Part shown: positions 53,626 through 62,379 of the stretch, one piece after another
Numbering within the stretch: position 1 is the first letter of the stretch
How the letters are laid out: every line of letters begins with the position of its first letter
NCBI RefSeq assembly: GCF_019880225.1
Contig: NZ_CP082284.1
Span: 1,116,001-1,180,000, forward strand
Direction of reading: 5' to 3'
Length of the DNA: 64,000 nucleotides
Origin: Halobaculum rubrum
GTDB lineage: Archaea > Halobacteriota > Halobacteria > Halobacteriales > Haloferacaceae
Made by a program: the position numbers and the translations under genes
The notes under the pieces: model-generated
The model's input: the letters and a program-made list of their open reading frames with translations, nothing else
Database searches by the model: none
Told to the model about the DNA's origin: nothing

Positions 53626-54612
53626 CTACTCGTTCGCCAGCGCCAACGACGCCAACAGCGCCTCTAACTGCACCTGCTCGTTGGCGCCCTCGGTGATGCG
53701 GAAGTCGGTCTCCCCGATGTGTTCCATCAACCGCACCGCCTCCCGGTCCGAGAGGCCGAACTCCCACACCGACCGGTGGAGCTGGTCGATGATGTCGCCG
53801 CCGGCCATCCCGGTCTCGGTGAGCAGCGTGTCCAGCGTCGCCCGCGACTTCGAGAAGTCGCCCGCGAGCGCGTCCTCGACCATCGCCTCGATCTCCTCCG
53901 GACGGGCGGTCGCGGTGATCTCGTAGACGGCCTGCTCGTCGACGATCTCCCCCGTGGTCGCGGCCGCCTGCAGGGAGTTGATCGCGCGACGCATATCGCC
54001 GTTGGCGGCGTACACCAGCGCGTCGAGCCCGGCGTCGGTGATCTCGATGTCCTGGTCGGCGGCGATGTCGCGAACCTGCGCCTCGACGGCCTCGTCGGAG
54101 AGCGGCGAGAAGCGGAACACCGCACACCGCGACTGGATCGGATCGATGATCTTCGAGGAGTAGTTACACGAGAGGATGAACCGCGTGTTGTCGGAGAACT
54201 GCTCCATCGTGCGCCGCAACGCTGACTGGGCGTCGTCAGTGAGCGAGTCGGCCTCGTCGAGGAAGATGATCCGGTAGTCGTGGCCGCCGAACGACGAGCG
54301 CGCGAAGTTCTTGATTCTGTCCCTGACCACGTCGATGCCGCGCTGGTCGGAGGCGTTGAGTTCGAGGAAGTTCGTCCGCCAGTCGTCGCCGTAGATCGTC
54401 TTGGCGATGGCGACGGCTGAAGTAGTTTTCCCGACGCCGGCCGGGCCTGCAAATAAGAGGTGCGGCAGGTCGTCCTGCTCGATGTAGCTTCGGAGCCGGG
54501 AGACGATCTGCTCGTGTCCGTACACGTCCTCCAGCGTCTGCGGGCGGTACTTCTCGATCCAGACCTCCCGCCCGGGGGAGGACTCGGCCTCGCCGTCGTC
54601 GGCCTCGCTCAT
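53626..54612 (-). CDS. rfcS: Replication factor C small subunit
   Basis: This 328-residue AAA+ subunit of the clamp loader places PCNA on DNA. Motifs in order: RFC box [15 protein letters not shown], Walker [12 protein letters not shown] near residue 53, [11 protein letters not shown], Walker [12 protein letters not shown] motif [13 protein letters not shown], and sensor 2 [16 protein letters not shown]-terminal helical collar completes it. No intein interrupts the gene, unlike mcm in the same window. The ATG at 54612 begins an acidic leader of 16 residues. It is divergent from samp2. Confidence 0.96.
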   Translation of the reverse strand: MSEADDGEAESSPGREVWIEKYRPQTLEDVYGHEQIVSRLRSYIEQDDLPHLLFAGPAGVGKTTSAVAIAKTIYGDDWRTNFLELNASDQRGIDVVRDRIKNFARSSFGGHDYRIIFLDEADSLTDDAQSALRRTMEQFSDNTRFILSCNYSSKIIDPIQSRCAVFRFSPLSDEAVEAQVRDIAADQDIEITDAGLDALVYAANGDMRRAINSLQAAATTGEIVDEQAVYEITATARPEEIEAMVEDALAGDFSKSRATLDTLLTETGMAGGDIIDQLHRSVWEFGLSDREAVRLMEHIGETDFRITEGANEQVQLEALLASLALANE

Positions 54613-54745
54613 GGACGGTCGTCGGCGGCCCGGGGGGATAAACGCCCCGAGATATCGGCCCGGCGGTCCCCGACCGGGGGCTCGCGGCCGACGGTCCGAC
54701 CGACGCGACGGCAACGCTGAAAGCCGCGCGGCGGCGACTGCGAGC

Positions 54746-54946
54746 ATGGACGTGACCTGCGAGGTCGTCGGCGAGGGCACCGAGACCCTCTCGCTCGCCG
54801 ACGACGCGACCTACGCCGACGTGTGCCGGGCGGCCGACTACTCCCCCCACGAGGTGACGGTGCTCGTGGACGGGAACCCGGTTCCGGAGGACGCCCCCGT
54901 CGAGTCGAGCGAGGTCAAGGTGCTCAGGCTGATCAAGGGCGGATGA
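54746..54946 (+). CDS. samp2: Ubiquitin-like small archaeal modifier protein SAMP2
   Basis: This 66-residue beta-grasp protein ends in the diglycine LRLIKGG needed for activation and attachment. [20 protein letters not shown] closely matches Haloferax SAMP2, which is linked to lysines of target proteins (sampylation) and also donates sulfur for tRNA thiolation through the E1-like UbaA. The length equals that of SAMP2. The stop overlaps the start of a GNAT gene (ATGA at 54943-54946), so the two are co-translated. It is divergent from rfcS. Confidence 0.95.
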   Translation: MDVTCEVVGEGTETLSLADDATYADVCRAADYSPHEVTVLVDGNPVPEDAPVESSEVKVLRLIKGG

Positions 54947-55431
54947 CCGGCGGCGACGGCGGCGGCGACGAGCCGAACCGAGATGCGGACGCCGGCACCA
55001 CCCCCGACGCCGACACCGTCCCCGATACCGACGTGTCGATCCGGGCCGCCCGCGACGACGAGACGGGCGCCATCAGGCATCTCCTCGACGCGGCGATGTT
55101 GACCGTTCCGGCGAACCTCCCCGAGCGCGTCGCCGGCGGCGACGCACTGGTCGCAGTGCCGGGGGAGATCGGAACCGAATCGGCCGACGTGGTCGGCGCG
55201 CTCGTCCTCGACGGCACCCGCGTCGAGGCGGTCGCGGTGCGCAAGCGCCGGCGGGCCGACGGCGTCGGCACCGCGCTCGTCGCGGCGGCGGCCCGGCGAA
55301 CCGACGGGCCGCTGACGGCGACGTTCCGACCGCAGGTTCGGCCGTTCTACGAGGCGCTCGGGTTCGAGGTGGCGGAACGCGACGAGCGACTGTTCGGGAC
55401 GCTCGCGGCCGACGCGGACGCGACGCGGTGA
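54943..55431 (+). CDS. GNAT family N-acetyltransferase
   Basis: This 162-residue acetyltransferase has an acidic disordered N-terminus (1-28), beta strand DVSIRAARDDETGAIRHLL, and the acetyl-CoA-binding loop VAVRKRRRADGVGTALVAAA (motif A, R/Q-x-x-G-x-G/A; here RRRADGVGTA). It ends with FYEALGFEVAERDERLFG. The acceptor is unknown: a small molecule or a protein N-terminus or lysine. The four-base overlap with samp2 ties its expression to the ubiquitin-like modifier, which may or may not mean a shared pathway. Confidence 0.9.
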   Translation: MTGGDGGGDEPNRDADAGTTPDADTVPDTDVSIRAARDDETGAIRHLLDAAMLTVPANLPERVAGGDALVAVPGEIGTESADVVGALVLDGTRVEAVAVRKRRRADGVGTALVAAAARRTDGPLTATFRPQVRPFYEALGFEVAERDERLFGTLAADADATR

Positions 55432-55458
55432 CCGCCGCGGTCAGGTTGGAGTAGACGA

Positions 55459-56856
55459 TCAGATCACGTCAGACAGCGGCGCGACCGCGAACGGCGTCAT
55501 CATCTCCTCGGGGGTCAGCCCGCCGTGCCAGCCGACGTAGCCGAGTTTCCCCGGCTCGTCGCCGCGCCAGACGGCCTTCCGACGGTGGACGAACACCACG
55601 TCGCCGCACCGGCGGCGGAAGCGGTCAGAGACCCCCCGGTCGCCGAACAGGTCCCGGTCGAGGGCCTCCTCCCGGGTGAACGCCCGTCCCTCGAAGGTCC
55701 GATCGAGGTATTCGATCACCTCCTCGGTCGTCCCCGGCCGCAGGTGGAGGTGGACGTTGCGCGCGCCGCCGACCGGCGGGAGCGGATCGCCATCCGCCGC
55801 GCGGTCGTCGCCCCCGGCGTCGTCGCCGGGGTCGTTCCCACCCTCGGGCTCCTCCGCGAACGGGTACCCGTCGGGGGCGCCCGTCTCGTAGCGGCGCATA
55901 CGCTCGGTGATGAAGTCGTGCTCCCAGATGTCGATGTTGGTCTCGGGGTCGGTGTCGACGTGACCGTGGTCCGCGGTGAGCACGAACAGCGTCGAGTCGG
56001 CGACCTCGTCTGGAACGTCGGCCAACGCCGCCGAGACGGCGTCGGAGACCGATTGCAGCGTCTCCCGGTAGTGGTCGGACTCGGTGCCACTCTCGTGGGC
56101 CGCGCCGTCCACGTTCGAGAGGTACGCGTAGCAGTAGGTGCCGGGGTCGGACTCGGCCAACGCCTCTGTCAGCAGCGACCGGAAGCCGTCGAGGTCCTCG
56201 TACCCGCGGGAGTCGGCGCCGGCGAGGGCGTGTGCGGAGTAGGCCCCCGTCGCCGCCTTCGTCGGCTGGACGGTGACCGAATCGACGCCCGCCGCCGCCA
56301 TCGTCTCGTATATCGACCCGCCGGCGAAGAGGTCGCCGGCGTCGACGCCGTACGCCTCGTCGGCCGGCTCGCCGGACTTCGACGCGAACGGCAGCGTCTG
56401 GACCACGCGGTCGACCTCGGGAAGGTACATATCCCAGCCGATCACGCCGTGTTCGGCGGGCGTGCGGCCGGTGTGGACGGTCGTGATCGCCGCCGCGGTC
56501 TCCGAGGGATAGACGGAGGTGAGCGGCGTCACCTCCGCGGTTTCTGCGAGGTCGTCGACCCAGTCTGGCGCGCGTCCGGCGGCGATCTCGCGGCGCCACT
56601 GTTCGTAGCCGAAGCCGTCGACGAGCACGTGACAGACGCGGTCGTAGTCGGCGTCGTCGCCGGGAGCGGTGCCGGCGAGCCCGGGCACGTCGGCGACGAC
56701 GCCGTCCGGGAGCGGGTCGCCCGGGAGGTCGACGCCGAGCACCCCGCCGAGGGTGGCGGGGACGCCGGCGAAGCAGTACCGGCCGTAATCCGGGAAAAAG
56801 TAGCCGTCGCGCTCGCGGTCCGCACGCAGGCGGGCGGCCGCCTCGTCGTCGAACAT
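55459..56856 (-). CDS. Alkaline-phosphatase-fold nucleotide pyrophosphatase/phosphodiesterase
   Basis: This 465-residue protein of the alkaline phosphatase superfamily (ecto-NPP/phosphodiesterase type) has metal-ligand aspartate in HVLVDGFGYEQW and the nucleophile in SVYPSETAAAITTVHTG (threonine or serine before AA). EHGVIGWDMYLPEVDRVVQT, SNVDGAAHESG and LTADHGHVD supply further metal ligands. No signal peptide is visible, so it appears cytosolic. An acidic insertion (EEPEGGNDPGDDAGGDDRA) near residue 345 is haloarchaeal in style. The substrate could be a nucleotide, phospholipid or sugar phosphate. It is convergent with the GNAT gene. Confidence 0.9.
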   Translation of the reverse strand: MFDDEAAARLRADRERDGYFFPDYGRYCFAGVPATLGGVLGVDLPGDPLPDGVVADVPGLAGTAPGDDADYDRVCHVLVDGFGYEQWRREIAAGRAPDWVDDLAETAEVTPLTSVYPSETAAAITTVHTGRTPAEHGVIGWDMYLPEVDRVVQTLPFASKSGEPADEAYGVDAGDLFAGGSIYETMAAAGVDSVTVQPTKAATGAYSAHALAGADSRGYEDLDGFRSLLTEALAESDPGTYCYAYLSNVDGAAHESGTESDHYRETLQSVSDAVSAALADVPDEVADSTLFVLTADHGHVDTDPETNIDIWEHDFITERMRRYETGAPDGYPFAEEPEGGNDPGDDAGGDDRAADGDPLPPVGGARNVHLHLRPGTTEEVIEYLDRTFEGRAFTREEALDRDLFGDRGVSDRFRRRCGDVVFVHRRKAVWRGDEPGKLGYVGWHGGLTPEEMMTPFAVAPLSDVI

Positions 56857-56991
56857 GGCAACCGAAGCGGCGGCCGCGCACTCAAGTCTGTGGGTCCCGG
56901 TCGGGAGCCGGGATGGGCGCGGGACAGGGAGATCGGCACGGGACGCGGGAACGAGGAACCGAAACGGGACGCAAGAGGGCGGGAGCGAGCC

Positions 56992-58395
56992 TCAGACCAG
57001 CGGCTCGACCAGTTCGCGGCCGTCCGCGAGGATGGCCGCCGTGTCCGCCTCGGAGCCGGATTCGGCGTACACGCGCATCTTCGGCTCGGTGCCGGAGGGG
57101 CGCACGAGCAGCCACGAGCCGTCCGCCAGCAGGAGCTTGAAGCCGTCGACCGTCACCACGTCGGCCACCGCCTCCCCGGCGACCTCGTCGGGGATGTGAT
57201 CGGCGAGGTCGTCGATGACGCGCGCCTTCTCGCTGTCGGGGCAGTCGACGCTCACCTTGTCGGCGACGATGCGACCGTGTTCGTCCTCGAGGCGCTCGAC
57301 GCGGTCGTCGTACGACGCCTCGCTGGCGGCGACCGCCGCAAGCAGCGCCAGCAGGACGCCGTCCTTCTCGCGAACGTGCCCGCGCACCGAGAAGCCGCCC
57401 GACTCCTCGCCGCCCATCAGCGCGTCGTGTTCGCCCATCGCCTGCGCGACCCACTTGAACCCGACCGCGGTCTCGTACACCGCCTCGCCGTGCGCCTCGG
57501 CGATGCGGTCGATGAGGAACGTCGTCGAGACGGTGCGGATCGCGGCTCCGGAGTCGTCTTCGAGGAGGTGGTCGTACGTCGCCGCGAAGAAGAGGTTCTC
57601 GTCGAGGTGGCCGCGCTCTGGCGTGACGACCGCCAGACGGTCGGCGTCGCCGTCGTTGGCGATCCCCAGATCCGCGTCGCCCTCCCGGACGTGCGCGACG
57701 AGTTCCTCCAGGTTCTCCGCGGAGGGCTCCGGCGACCCGCCGCCGAACTCCGGATCGCGCTCACAGCGGATGCGCTCGACCGCCGCGCCCGCGGACTCGA
57801 GGAGCGCGTCGGTGACGCCGCGGCCGCTGCCGTGCATCGCGTCGTAGGCGACCGTCAGCCCCGAGAGGTCGAGCGTCCCCCCCTCGCCGGCGACGAGGTC
57901 GCGGGCGTGCTCGGCGTGGGGCGTCACGAGGTCGACGCGGTCGATCTCCCCCCCGTCACCGGTTCCGGCGGCGTCGAGGGCGGGCTCGCGGAGGTTCGCC
58001 TCGATGCGCTCGGTGACCTCGGGGAGCGCGGGCGCGCCGTCGTCGGGGATGAACTTCACGCCGTTGTACTCCGGCGGGTTGTGCGAGGCCGTCACCATCA
58101 GCGCGCCCGCGGCGTCGCGCTCGACGATGGCGTGCGCGACCAACGGCGTCGGGCAGTCGCGCTCGGGGAGAAGCACGTCGAAGCCGTTGCCCGCGAGCAC
58201 CTCTGCGAGCGACTCGGCGAACCCCTCGGAGGTCGGCCGGGCGTCGTAGCCGACGAGCACGGGGCGCTCGGAGCGGTCCGCCGCGGTCTCGGCGAGCGTG
58301 TCGGCGACCGCCTGGCCGACGATCCGGACGCGTCGGTCGGTGAACGTGTCGAGGGTGGCGCGCCACCCGTCGGTTCCGAAGGAGATCTCGTCCAT
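56992..58395 (-). CDS. Phosphoglucomutase/phosphomannomutase
   Basis: This 467-residue alpha-D-phosphohexomutase interconverts hexose 6-phosphates and 1-phosphates. The active-site phosphoserine is in MVTASHNPPEYNGVKF near residue 103, the magnesium loop is DGDADRLAV, the sugar-binding loop is GGEESGGFSVRG, and the phosphate-binding loop is VRPSGTEPKMRVY near the C-terminus. All four domains are present. Substrate choice (glucose, mannose or glucosamine) cannot be read. With the nucleotidyltransferase at 15.2 kb it could supply sugar 1-phosphates for nucleotide sugars. Confidence 0.95.
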   Translation of the reverse strand: MDEISFGTDGWRATLDTFTDRRVRIVGQAVADTLAETAADRSERPVLVGYDARPTSEGFAESLAEVLAGNGFDVLLPERDCPTPLVAHAIVERDAAGALMVTASHNPPEYNGVKFIPDDGAPALPEVTERIEANLREPALDAAGTGDGGEIDRVDLVTPHAEHARDLVAGEGGTLDLSGLTVAYDAMHGSGRGVTDALLESAGAAVERIRCERDPEFGGGSPEPSAENLEELVAHVREGDADLGIANDGDADRLAVVTPERGHLDENLFFAATYDHLLEDDSGAAIRTVSTTFLIDRIAEAHGEAVYETAVGFKWVAQAMGEHDALMGGEESGGFSVRGHVREKDGVLLALLAAVAASEASYDDRVERLEDEHGRIVADKVSVDCPDSEKARVIDDLADHIPDEVAGEAVADVVTVDGFKLLLADGSWLLVRPSGTEPKMRVYAESGSEADTAAILADGRELVEPLV

Positions 58396-58542
58396 GCGGG
58401 AGGCGTCGGCGCCGGACGGCAAAAACCCGGGTGCCCGGCGGCGCTCCTCGGAGAGCCGCCGGGCACCGAACCGCCGCAGCGACCCCACCGAACCCCCGTC
58501 GCGACCCGACGGGCTTTTGCACGCGCTCGGAAAGCCACGCAC

Positions 58543-59163
58543 ATGTCGCAGACGCCCACCGTCGTCGCCGTGAACGGCTCGCGGCGCGACGGGAGCTACG
58601 GCCGGGCGACGCTGGGGTACGCCCTCGACGCGGCCGCCGAGTACGGCGCCGAGCCGGACTTCATCGACCTCGGCGACCCCGACCTCGACGTCCCGCTGTA
58701 TCATCCGGACGTGGACGCCGCCGACGCCGGCGACGTGCCCGAGCTGCTCGCGCGGATGCGCCGCGCCGACGGCGTGCTGCTGTGCTCGCCGGTGTACCAC
58801 GACTCGTACTCCTCGGCGTTCCGCTCGTTCCACGACTGGTGCAGCTTCGACGAGTACGAGGACACCGTCGTCGGCCTCTTCGCGGTCGCCGGCGGCGGCT
58901 CCTACGGCGGCACGCTCGAACACATGCGCGCGACGATCCGCGGCGTCCACGGCTGGGTCGCACCCCTCCAGGTCGGGATCCGAAACGCGCGCAACCGCTT
59001 CGAGCCGTGGGACGACGGGGAGCGCCCGCCGGCGGGGGCTGCGGGGGCGGAGACGCGATACGAGTTCGTCGACGACGACCTGCGCGAGCGCACCGAGACG
59101 CTGGGCCGCCGGATCGCCCACTACGCCGGCCACACGGACGAGTTCCTCGACGTTCCCGAGTAG
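58543..59163 (+). CDS. NAD(P)H-dependent FMN reductase-type flavodoxin-fold protein
   Basis: This 206-residue flavoprotein of the NADPH-dependent FMN reductase family has FMN phosphate loop VAVNGSRRDGSYGRATL at the N-terminus, isoalloxazine-contacting LLCSPVYHDSYSSAFRSF, and VAGGGSYGGTLEHMRATIRG. It should transfer hydride from NAD(P)H to FMN, quinones or other acceptors in the cytosol. The C-terminal 50 residues contain an acidic insertion before YEFVDDDLRERTETL. It is divergent from the phosphohexomutase, with 147 bases between the start codons. Confidence 0.92.
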   Translation: MSQTPTVVAVNGSRRDGSYGRATLGYALDAAAEYGAEPDFIDLGDPDLDVPLYHPDVDAADAGDVPELLARMRRADGVLLCSPVYHDSYSSAFRSFHDWCSFDEYEDTVVGLFAVAGGGSYGGTLEHMRATIRGVHGWVAPLQVGIRNARNRFEPWDDGERPPAGAAGAETRYEFVDDDLRERTETLGRRIAHYAGHTDEFLDVPE

Positions 59164-59224
59164 CGGCTCGACAGAGCGGCCGGCGAGTCGGGAAGTCGGC
59201 CGAGTCCCCCGCCGACTGCCGGGG

Positions 59225-59563
59225 TTACTCGACCAGCGACTCTTTCGCCCGGCGCGAGAGCTGTTTCACCGCGTACTCCCGGCTCATCGCCCCCGACTTC
59301 GAGTCGAACGCCTCGACATGGACCAACTCGACGGGCGTTCGCCCGCGGGTGTACTTCGCGCCGTCCCCGGCGTCGTGCTCGGCGACGCGGCGGACCACGT
59401 CGGTCGTGTAGCCGGTGTACAGCGACCCGTCGGCACACTCGAGGACGTACACGTAGTGGTCGGCCGGCGGGACGGCGACGCCGTGGATGCGGTCGGGCCC
59501 CTCGATGCGCTCGGGACCGTCGCCGACGCCGGCGCCGTCGACGGTCGGATCGCGATCGCTCAC
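59225..59563 (-). CDS. GIY-YIG nuclease-domain protein
   Basis: This 112-residue protein has the GIY-YIG fold as its only domain, in the variant form [20 protein letters not shown] (the two tyrosine motifs separated by ten residues), followed by [11 protein letters not shown] with the catalytic arginine, and [20 protein letters not shown] with the metal-binding glutamate. Small stand-alone proteins of this UPF0213 kind are widespread; a DNA-repair nuclease role is assumed but unproven. The first 30 residues are an acidic leader. Confidence 0.92.
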   Translation of the reverse strand: MSDRDPTVDGAGVGDGPERIEGPDRIHGVAVPPADHYVYVLECADGSLYTGYTTDVVRRVAEHDAGDGAKYTRGRTPVELVHVEAFDSKSGAMSREYAVKQLSRRAKESLVE

Positions 59564-59695
59564 GGCGCGAGGTTCGAGACGCGGGTGAAAAACTGACGCG
59601 GTGCTGCACGGAGCCGTCAGTCCCGGGTCCAGCGGGGGAACGGGAGACGGATGGGTGGTGGCCGTCGCGGCGCGGCGAGGTGGTCGCGGCGCGGT

Positions 59696-59848
59696 TCAGT
59701 CGTCTGCGCGGGTCCGCTCTCGTGCCGCTTCGGCGATGCCCGCGTTCGCGGAGCAGGACGGGCACGCGTTCAGGTTCCCGCGTTCGTCGCCGAACACGCG
59801 GGCGAAGCGGTCGGATACGTGCGACCCGCAGTGGTCGCAGCGTGGCAT
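59696..59848 (-). CDS. 50-residue zinc-ribbon protein
   Basis: This small haloarchaeal zinc ribbon starts MPRCDHCGSHVSDRFARVFG and has a second pair in ACPSCSANAG, four cysteines in two CxxC pairs. The ATG at 59848 puts methionine two residues before the first CxxC, as in relatives. In-frame ATGs at 59863 and 59896 would lengthen it by 5 or 16 residues. A TATA-like TATATG near 59906-59911 fits transcription starting close to 59885, so 59863 remains possible. The role is unknown. Confidence 0.82.
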   Translation of the reverse strand: MPRCDHCGSHVSDRFARVFGDERGNLNACPSCSANAGIAEAARERTRADD

Positions 59849-59961
59849 GTGGTCGTCCGGCATCCGCCGCTGCCGGTACCAGTCGTAGGGGAGCATGACA
59901 CATATACCCTTTCACGGCGAACACCGCGGGTAGCGGCGGGTAGCGGCGCCGAATCGGCCGG

Positions 59962-60738
59962 TCAGCGATCCGGATCGTCGGGGGATCCGTCGACGCCGAG
60001 CGCGATCAGTCCGGCCTGTGTCCCGGCGACGAAGCCGGCGTCGACGTTCACCACCGACAGCACGGTACACGACTGGAGCAGTCCCAACAGTGCCGCGACG
60101 CCGTCGCCGCCGACGCCGTACCCCGTCGACGTGGGCAACCCGATCACGGGCGCACCGACCAGTCCCGCGACGAGCGTCGGGAGCGTCGCCTCCCGCCCGG
60201 CGGCGACGACGAGCACGTCGGCCGACCGGAGCGTCTCGATCTCGTCGAGGACGCGCGTGAGGTTCGCGACGCCCACGTCCTCGATCGTCTCGATGCGAGG
60301 GCCGGCCTCGCCGGCGACGACGGCCGCCTCCCGCGCCGCGTGCGCGTCGGCGGTGCCGCCGGAGACGACGACCACGTCGGCGTCGACGCCGGACTGCTCG
60401 TAGTCCGCCGCGTGGATCACGACGGTTCGCGCGCGGGCGTCGCGTTCGACCGTCGCGTCGGGATGCTCCCGGTCCATGTAGGCGCGCACCTGCTCGGCCG
60501 TGTCGTCGTCCGCGCGCGTGACGAGCGCGCGCCCCGTCGAGTCGACGGCGGCGTCGGCCATCGACGCCACCTCGGCGGGCGTCTTCCCCTCCGCGAGTAT
60601 TCCCTCGGGGATCCCGCGGCGATGCTCGCGGGCGGCGTCGAAGCGCCCGGCCTCCGTGGTCGCGTAGCCGCGCAGCGCCGCCTCCGCCTGTGCGGGCGTG
60701 AGGTCGCCGGCGGCGACCGCCTCAAGCGTTTCGCGCAT
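59962..60738 (-). CDS. larB: Nickel-pincer cofactor biosynthesis protein LarB
   Basis: This 258-residue protein carboxylates nicotinic acid adenine dinucleotide, the first step in making the nickel-pincer nucleotide cofactor of lactate racemase and related enzymes. The N-terminal helical part has LRGYATTEAGRFDAAREHRR and PEGILAEGKTPAEV. The C-terminal PurE/AIR-carboxylase-like domain has VVVVSGGTADAHAAREAA, DVGVANLTRVLDE, and GLPTSTGYGVGGDGVAAL. No larC, larE or racemase gene is in the window. The ATG at 60738 starts MRETLEAV. Confidence 0.93.
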   Translation of the reverse strand: MRETLEAVAAGDLTPAQAEAALRGYATTEAGRFDAAREHRRGIPEGILAEGKTPAEVASMADAAVDSTGRALVTRADDDTAEQVRAYMDREHPDATVERDARARTVVIHAADYEQSGVDADVVVVSGGTADAHAAREAAVVAGEAGPRIETIEDVGVANLTRVLDEIETLRSADVLVVAAGREATLPTLVAGLVGAPVIGLPTSTGYGVGGDGVAALLGLLQSCTVLSVVNVDAGFVAGTQAGLIALGVDGSPDDPDR

Positions 60739-60859
60739 GCCCGCACCTGCGCGACGGAACGACTCGAACCCTCCGACCGGAGATAGTATATAAACTGGGA
60801 GTCGGAAACCCCCGTGAACGGCCGCGAGGGGCCCCGCTTCGCGGGTTAACTTGGGAAAC

Positions 60860-60867
60860 CTTATAAG
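60860..60867 (+). promoter_or_regulatory. TATA box of the small histone-fold gene
   Basis: CTTATAAG, inside the perfect palindrome CCTTATAAGG, ends 25 bases before the ATG at 60892. It predicts a strong, leaderless promoter, and the symmetry could also let it work in the other direction toward larB. Confidence 0.68.
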
Positions 60868-60891
60868 GAGGCGTCGGGAAAACCCGGTTGC

Positions 60892-61059
60892 ATGGCAGAC
60901 CTCATCGTCAAGGCAGCCGTCAAGGAGTACCTCGAGGAGAAGAACGTCGCGTCCGATTTCTACGACGCACTCGACGGGGAAGTCGAGGAGCTGCTCGAGG
61001 ACGCCGCCCGCCGCGCCGAAGAGAACGACCGGAAGACGGTCCAGCCGCGCGACCTGTAA
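60892..61059 (+). CDS. Small histone-fold protein (DUF1931-like)
   Basis: A short gene encoding 55 residues: MADLIVKAAVKEYLEEKNVA, then SDFYDALDGEVEELLEDAAR, ending RAEENDRKTVQPRDL. The helix-strand-helix arrangement and the terminal KTVQPRDL match the half-histone DUF1931 family of archaea. Relatives form dimers with a histone-like fold, and a role in DNA binding is suspected. The calculated composition is acidic apart from the basic first helix, unusual for a DNA-binding protein but normal in haloarchaea. A TATA box sits at the right distance. Confidence 0.88.
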   Translation: MADLIVKAAVKEYLEEKNVASDFYDALDGEVEELLEDAARRAEENDRKTVQPRDL

Positions 61060-61180
61060 ACTCGGATAGTATTCCTCCACTTCTTTCAGCGACCGCGTAG
61101 CCGCGGCGCCGTCGCGATCGGCGGCTCGCCGGGGGCGGTCCGACCGTCAGGGCCACGTGTAGATCACGGCGACCGCCGAG

Positions 61181-61876
61181 TCACGGCGACCGCCGGGTCG
61201 CGCCGCCCTCGTCGTCGCCGACGAACACTGCGTCGGCCATCCCGACGAACAGGCCGTGTTCGACGACGCCCGGGGTCTCCGACAGCGTCCGCGCCAGCGA
61301 CGCCGGCTCCTCGACGGCGCCGAAGTCACAGTCGAGCACGAGGTTTCCGTTGTCGGTGATCACGGGGCCGTCCTTGCGTTCGGCGGCCCGGGGTTCCGGG
61401 TCGCCGCCGGCGTCACGGACCGCCCGCTCGACGCGGGCGAGCGCGTCCGGCAGTACCTCGACGGGGACCGGATGTTCGAGCGGCTCGGCGAGCTTCGAGT
61501 CGTCGGCGACGACGAGAAAGCGGTCGGCGGCCGACGCGACCACCTTCTCGCGGGCGTGGGCGGCGCCCCCACCCTTCACGAGCGCGTTGGTACCGAGAGC
61601 GGCCTGATCGGCGCCGTCGATCGCGAGGTCGACGCGGGCCACGTCCGACAGCGACAGCAGCGGAATGTCGACTTCCTTGGCGAGCGCACGCGACTGGTAG
61701 GACGTGGCGACGCCCTCGATGTCGAGCCCCTCGGCCACCCGGTTCCCGAGGTCGCGGATCGCGTGCGCCGCCGTCGAGCCGGTGCCGAGGCCGACCACGT
61801 CGCCCTCGTCCACCTCGGCGGCGGCCGCCTCGCCGGCCGCCCGCTTCGCCGCCTCCGTCCCCGCGGTGTTCTTCAT
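61181..61876 (-). CDS. rpiA: Ribose-5-phosphate isomerase A
   Basis: This 231-residue enzyme interconverts ribulose 5-phosphate and ribose 5-phosphate for nucleotide synthesis. Family motifs: VVGLGTGSTAAHAIRDLG (phosphate loop), TSYQSRALAKEVDIPLLSL, LAIDGADQA with catalytic aspartates, VKGGGAAHAREKVVASAA with catalytic lysine and glutamate, and VITDNGNLVLDCDFG near the C-terminus. The length is normal. The ATG at 61876 begins MKNTAGTEAAKRAAG. Archaea without a full oxidative pentose pathway make ribose phosphate through this step. Confidence 0.96.
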   Translation of the reverse strand: MKNTAGTEAAKRAAGEAAAAEVDEGDVVGLGTGSTAAHAIRDLGNRVAEGLDIEGVATSYQSRALAKEVDIPLLSLSDVARVDLAIDGADQAALGTNALVKGGGAAHAREKVVASAADRFLVVADDSKLAEPLEHPVPVEVLPDALARVERAVRDAGGDPEPRAAERKDGPVITDNGNLVLDCDFGAVEEPASLARTLSETPGVVEHGLFVGMADAVFVGDDEGGATRRSP

Positions 61877-62004
61877 GTCCGGGTCCTCCGCCGGGGCGCG
61901 CAAAACGCTTGCCCGTCGGGAACGAGCCCGGGGCGTGCAGCCGACACGCCGCGAACGCGCGGCCGGGACGAAGACGTTACGGGCGCCGACGACGAGGACG
62001 GGGT

Positions 62005-62247
62005 ATGCGAATCGAGTACGACCGCGATACGTGTGTCGGGATGTTCCAGTGTGTGGCCGAGTGGGACGCCTTCGAGAAGGACATGAACGCCGGGAAGGCG
62101 ACGCTCGTCGACGCCGAGGAGACCGACGAGGACGTGTTCTCGCTGGAGGTTCCCGACGGCGAGGAGCTGGACGCGAAGTTCGCCGCCCGAACCTGCCCCG
62201 TCGACGCGATCCGGCTGTACGACGACGACGGCGAACAGGTGATCTGA
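62005..62247 (+). CDS. Three-cysteine [3Fe-4S]-type ferredoxin
   Basis: This 80-residue protein has the ferredoxin pattern DTCVGMFQCVAEWDAF (C10, C16) and ARTCPVDAIRLYDDDG (C64). Only three cysteines are present, spaced as in [3Fe-4S] ferredoxins (C-x5-C ... CP), where the usual second cysteine of CxxCxxC is missing. Such ferredoxins often serve cytochrome P450 or other oxygenases. An acidic middle (KATLVDAEETDEDVF) fits halophilic surface charge. The ATG at 62005 begins MRIEYDRDTC. No P450 gene is in the window. Confidence 0.9.
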   Translation: MRIEYDRDTCVGMFQCVAEWDAFEKDMNAGKATLVDAEETDEDVFSLEVPDGEELDAKFAARTCPVDAIRLYDDDGEQVI

Positions 62248-62379
62248 CGGGACCGCGGCCGCGAACCCTCGACCCCGGGGCAACGCATGAGGGGAGGCCG
62301 GTGCGCTCACCCGAGTGCGCGCTCTCACGAGTGATTCGCGCGGGCCCGACCTTATGATGCTTCGATCCGTCCATCGGAT

